64,000 nt of DNA from Theropithecus gelada (Eukaryota > Chordata > Mammalia > Primates > Cercopithecidae). The position numbers and the translations under genes were made by a program. Positions 61,641 through 64,000 of the stretch are shown piece by piece; position 1 is the first letter of the stretch; each line of letters opens with the position of its first letter. Location of the stretch: assembly GCF_003255815.1 (NCBI RefSeq), contig NC_037674.1, positions 3,538,388 to 3,602,387 on the forward strand, read 5' to 3'. The notes under the pieces were generated by a model. It was not told the origin of the DNA. It searched no databases and saw nothing but the letters and a program-made list of their open reading frames with translations.

Positions 61641-62998
61641 TCTCCCTCAAGCACATGTGTTTCCGAACACCACAAGGGGCGGTCATAGTCTGCAGCTTCC
61701 AGACTTGAACCTCCCTGCAACCCAAAGATCAAGACCCAGGTCTTCCATCAGTAGGATGTGAACTTTGACCTCGCGACCATGCGAACATACGCCCAAAGTC
61801 CCTTGACTAACAGCCACCAAGCCTGGCATGAGCACACATTCCTCCTCATGGGGCATCTGATGTCATGACCAGACACTCTCTGGCTGCCCTCTCAGGTTGA
61901 GGTGCAGCTGGCAGAAAACCAACCACAACCAGTGCTGGAGGGCACCACTGTGAAGTGCAGCACATCAGTTTGAAACTCAGTGTCAAGGCCAGAGGCGGTG
62001 GTCTTCCCAATCTAGCCAAAGAACCTCAAGACACAGGCTTCCTCTCCTCCACTCAGTCCACATGTCCGCACCATGCCCTCAGGACACCCTGAGGATGCTT
62101 TTCCAACAGGACATCTCCGCCTGACTCCCTAAGGACTAGGTTGACAGGACACAACGCCTGTCATTGTTCTTGCACCAGACACATCTACAGGGCTTCCCTG
62201 CACTGACCTCTGAGGCAACATCTGATCACACAGCCAACTTGACCACACTACTACCCACCACAATGCCTACGAATCAATGCTGTCTCAACACCACGGGGTC
62301 TACATGCACATTCCTGCTAAGTGAGCTGCAAGCCACAGAACCACCAACCTTTCCAGCTTTCCTAAGCCAACGGTGTGTCCTTTAGTGTGACATCCCTGTC
62401 CTGGCCATGCTGAGACTTCAAACCAGTTAAGGCAGCTGAAATGCTATGCCTAGGGCATAGTGGAATCCAACACTGGAACATCACCAACACGCAGAGGCAT
62501 CCCAAGTCCAGAGACTCTCTGTGGCAATGCCCTGGGACTGCATACGCATTGCCCAGAATTAACACAGACCTCCATGGACAGCCCCACACGACTGGAAACC
62601 ACTGGAGAATCCCGGGCCAAGGCTACGGCACATTCCTTCTGGATGCCTTCAGGATGGAAATTGCTTTCCAAGCAGGAAAGAGGATCCTGAGCAGCGTTTG
62701 CTCATATGAGCTGCAGCAGGTGGGGCCGCCCGACAATGCATGCCAAGAGACCATTTCCAGGAAGATGTGCACAACGGTGGAGCCCACTACTGTGCTGAGA
62801 AGACCAGAAGTGACCCAGGGCCACAGACACCATCCTGACACTCATTTGCCCAGAGACATGCCCTCAAATACCCGCCCTGGCTGACCTGTCATCCACCAGA
62901 GAAATCCATGGAAAGTCCATCACCACCAAGTAACAGCCCAATGCAGCTGAAGACACACAGGTCCACATGAGCCCTCCATCACCTTTTCTCTGGCGTAC

Positions 62999-63042
62999 TG
63001 TCCTGCCCAAGCCTTGGTCACTGCACCACGGTCATCTCATGG
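62999..63042 (-). other. SNHG14: SNHG14 group I short exon, 44 nt
   Basis: The acceptor is TTTCTTTGCATCCCTAG and the donor ACA|GTACGC on the minus strand. The homologous exon in the next unit (60374-60417) is also exactly 44 nt, which supports a real exon. Confidence 0.6.
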
Positions 63043-63552
63043 CTAGGGATGCAAAGAAATCCATGCCAGAGGGCACCTGTGACTGACGGTGGAAGGGGGC
63101 TGAAGAGGCTTTAGCCATCTGCGGCAACAACCATTGCTCTGCGCTCTCCTCCATCACCTTGGAACTCCCCTGTCATCAGCTAATGGAAAATGAAGACCAA
63201 GGTCTACCTGAGGCCTGGACCTCGTGCTCTCCTTGGCAGGGGACATGTGACCCAGTCCTCTGCACAAAGATACCCACTGCAAGGTCCGAGTCTCCCTTCC
63301 TGGGAGCTCACCAGGCCAAGACCAGCCACACACTCCCCTAGGTCAAAACATTTCCACCTGGTTCCACGGCTGCCACATCACAGAGGGGCTGATCCCCCCA
63401 CAACTGTCCCATCCATTTATGTCACACAGAGGGAATGTCCTAACATGCATGTGATAGGAGACTTTCATCTGTAAATGCCCTGGGTGGTAGAACCTATGGG
63501 AACCAGTAGAAGTTGTCCCTCGCTCCTACAGTCCCCGGGGGAGGCAATGTGC

Positions 63553-63649
63553 TGGACCTCAGATCCGATGAGAACGACGGTATGAGTTCTCACTCATTTT
63601 GTTCAGCTTTTCCAAGGAATGTTTTTATAGGGGACTCATCATCGATCCA
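63553..63649 (-). ncRNA. SNORD116: SNORD116 box C/D snoRNA, group I copy O
   Basis: A 97 nt snoRNA with box C ATGATGA, D' CTGA, C' AATGAGTGA, box D CTGA and a TGGATC/GGTCCA terminal stem. Group I is recognised by GACTCATCATCGATCCA and a five-A stretch before the D' guide. This copy has one change directly before box D (CATCGGAT instead of CATCGGAA), which alters the first guide position. SNORD116 RNAs are orphan snoRNAs with no proven rRNA or snRNA target; loss of the paternal cluster is the minimal Prader-Willi lesion in humans. It lies about 230 nt downstream of its long-exon donor. Confidence 0.96.
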
Positions 63650-63879
63650 AGCACATTCGAAGGGGCAGGACGTTTGACATCACAGGCTGGGCAGTGGGTG
63701 AGCCGATGACACCTTCGGCCTCCTGGGGAACCCAGAGCCACACCACTGAACAATGGGCACAGACCATCGACTCTGGGAGTGGAACTCACCATGCCATTAG
63801 TAGCCTGCTGAGAAACAGTTCTTTGCAGGTACCAGAAATTCAAAAGACACCTCTGCACACAGGGCAGAGGAATGCTTAC

Positions 63880-64000
63880 CATCCTGAGCCACTCACCAGC
63901 ATGGGGTGCACCATAGATGCCAGGCCACACCAAATCAAGGACTCAAGGCAGCCTCCGTCGGTCAGAAGAATTGACCATCTTCTTTGCCGGCAAGTGGTAG
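63880..64000 (-). other. SNHG14: SNHG14 group I long exon (cut by window end)
   Basis: The donor reads CAGGATG|GTAAGC on the minus strand. The acceptor lies beyond the window. The sequence matches the exons at 61201 and 58602. Confidence 0.75.

Larger units (their letters stand above)
21755..64000 (-). ncRNA. SNHG14: SNHG14 host transcript, SNORD116 portion (partial)
   Basis: This is the stretch of the long non-coding host RNA that carries the SNORD116 snoRNAs in its introns. It is known to start at the SNRPN promoter, to be expressed from the paternal allele mainly in neurons, and to extend antisense to UBE3A further downstream. In the sequence I see repeated minus-strand pairs of acceptor and donor sites around each snoRNA: a long exon 5' of each snoRNA and, in many units, a short exon 3' of it. 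Both transcript ends lie outside the window or are unseen. The boundaries given are the snoRNA-bearing part only; the transcript should continue below 21755 towards IPW. Exon calls are read from splice motifs and repetition, not from cDNA. Confidence 0.9.

Noticed and set aside
40393..63649. Evenly repeated conserved 94-97 bp blocks as a CRISPR-like array
   Set aside because: Spacing is 0.8-2.7 kb, the host is a primate, and the blocks have box C/D snoRNA structure.
21755..64000. SNORD115 or SNORD109 copies
   Set aside because: All snoRNAs carry SNORD116 stems and the GCTGAACAAAATGAGTGA block. No sequence resembling the other families was seen.

Overview
The window is primate genomic DNA, almost certainly from an Old World monkey. 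It is the SNORD116 (HBII-85) box C/D snoRNA cluster and the downstream part of its host transcript SNHG14, the paternally expressed Prader-Willi region (human 15q11-q13). It is given in reverse orientation, so every snoRNA and host exon lies on the minus strand and transcription runs from high to low coordinates. The snoRNA identity is direct: box C ATGATGA, the D'/C' block GCTGAACAAAATGAGTGA and box D CTGA recur with SNORD116 terminal stems. The species call rests on two young AluY copies (5871-6178 and 24025-24340) with the 'ggctcaagcctg' and 'aaaaaactagccgggcg' variants, which I recall as typical of cercopithecid AluYR elements. Genus is not resolved. No protein-coding gene is supported.

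Layout in transcription order. (1) 64000-58268: three group I units of about 2.65 kb, each with an intact snoRNA and a 131-140 nt exon; the two complete intervals also carry a 44 nt exon. (2) 57696-40393: twelve group II units with a higher-order pattern. Two exon subtypes (a and b) largely alternate, and intervals alternate between about 1.1 kb (X) and 1.8-2.0 kb (Y). Each unit has a 117-141 nt exon, and each Y interval downstream of a b-type unit or of copy B has a 30-32 nt micro-exon. (3) 40.8-42.0 kb and 37.2-40.1 kb: divergent spacers with an old endogenous retrovirus pol fragment, an Alu and old L1. (4) 37.2-21.7 kb: group III units that decay towards the 3' end. Two are intact, several altered, and the last two plus an 82 bp insert are relics. 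Alu, AluYR and L1PA insertions interrupt these units; subtracting them leaves a unit of about 1.75-1.9 kb. (5) 21.7-1 kb: AT-rich DNA made mostly of old L1, Alu copies and a Tigger2 DNA transposon nested in an L1. IPW is expected downstream of SNORD116 in this order, but I could not recognise its exons.

How it works together: one long, paternally expressed RNA is spliced at the tandem exons, and each snoRNA is released from the intron between a long exon and the next exon. The three groups differ in the guide-like sequence upstream of boxes D and D', so they may not share targets. Most unusual observations: the 11 nt element TCTCATCGGAA sits before box D in group I but before box D' in group III; splice sites survive around a dead snoRNA; and L1 and Alu inserted independently at the same paralogous position in two units.
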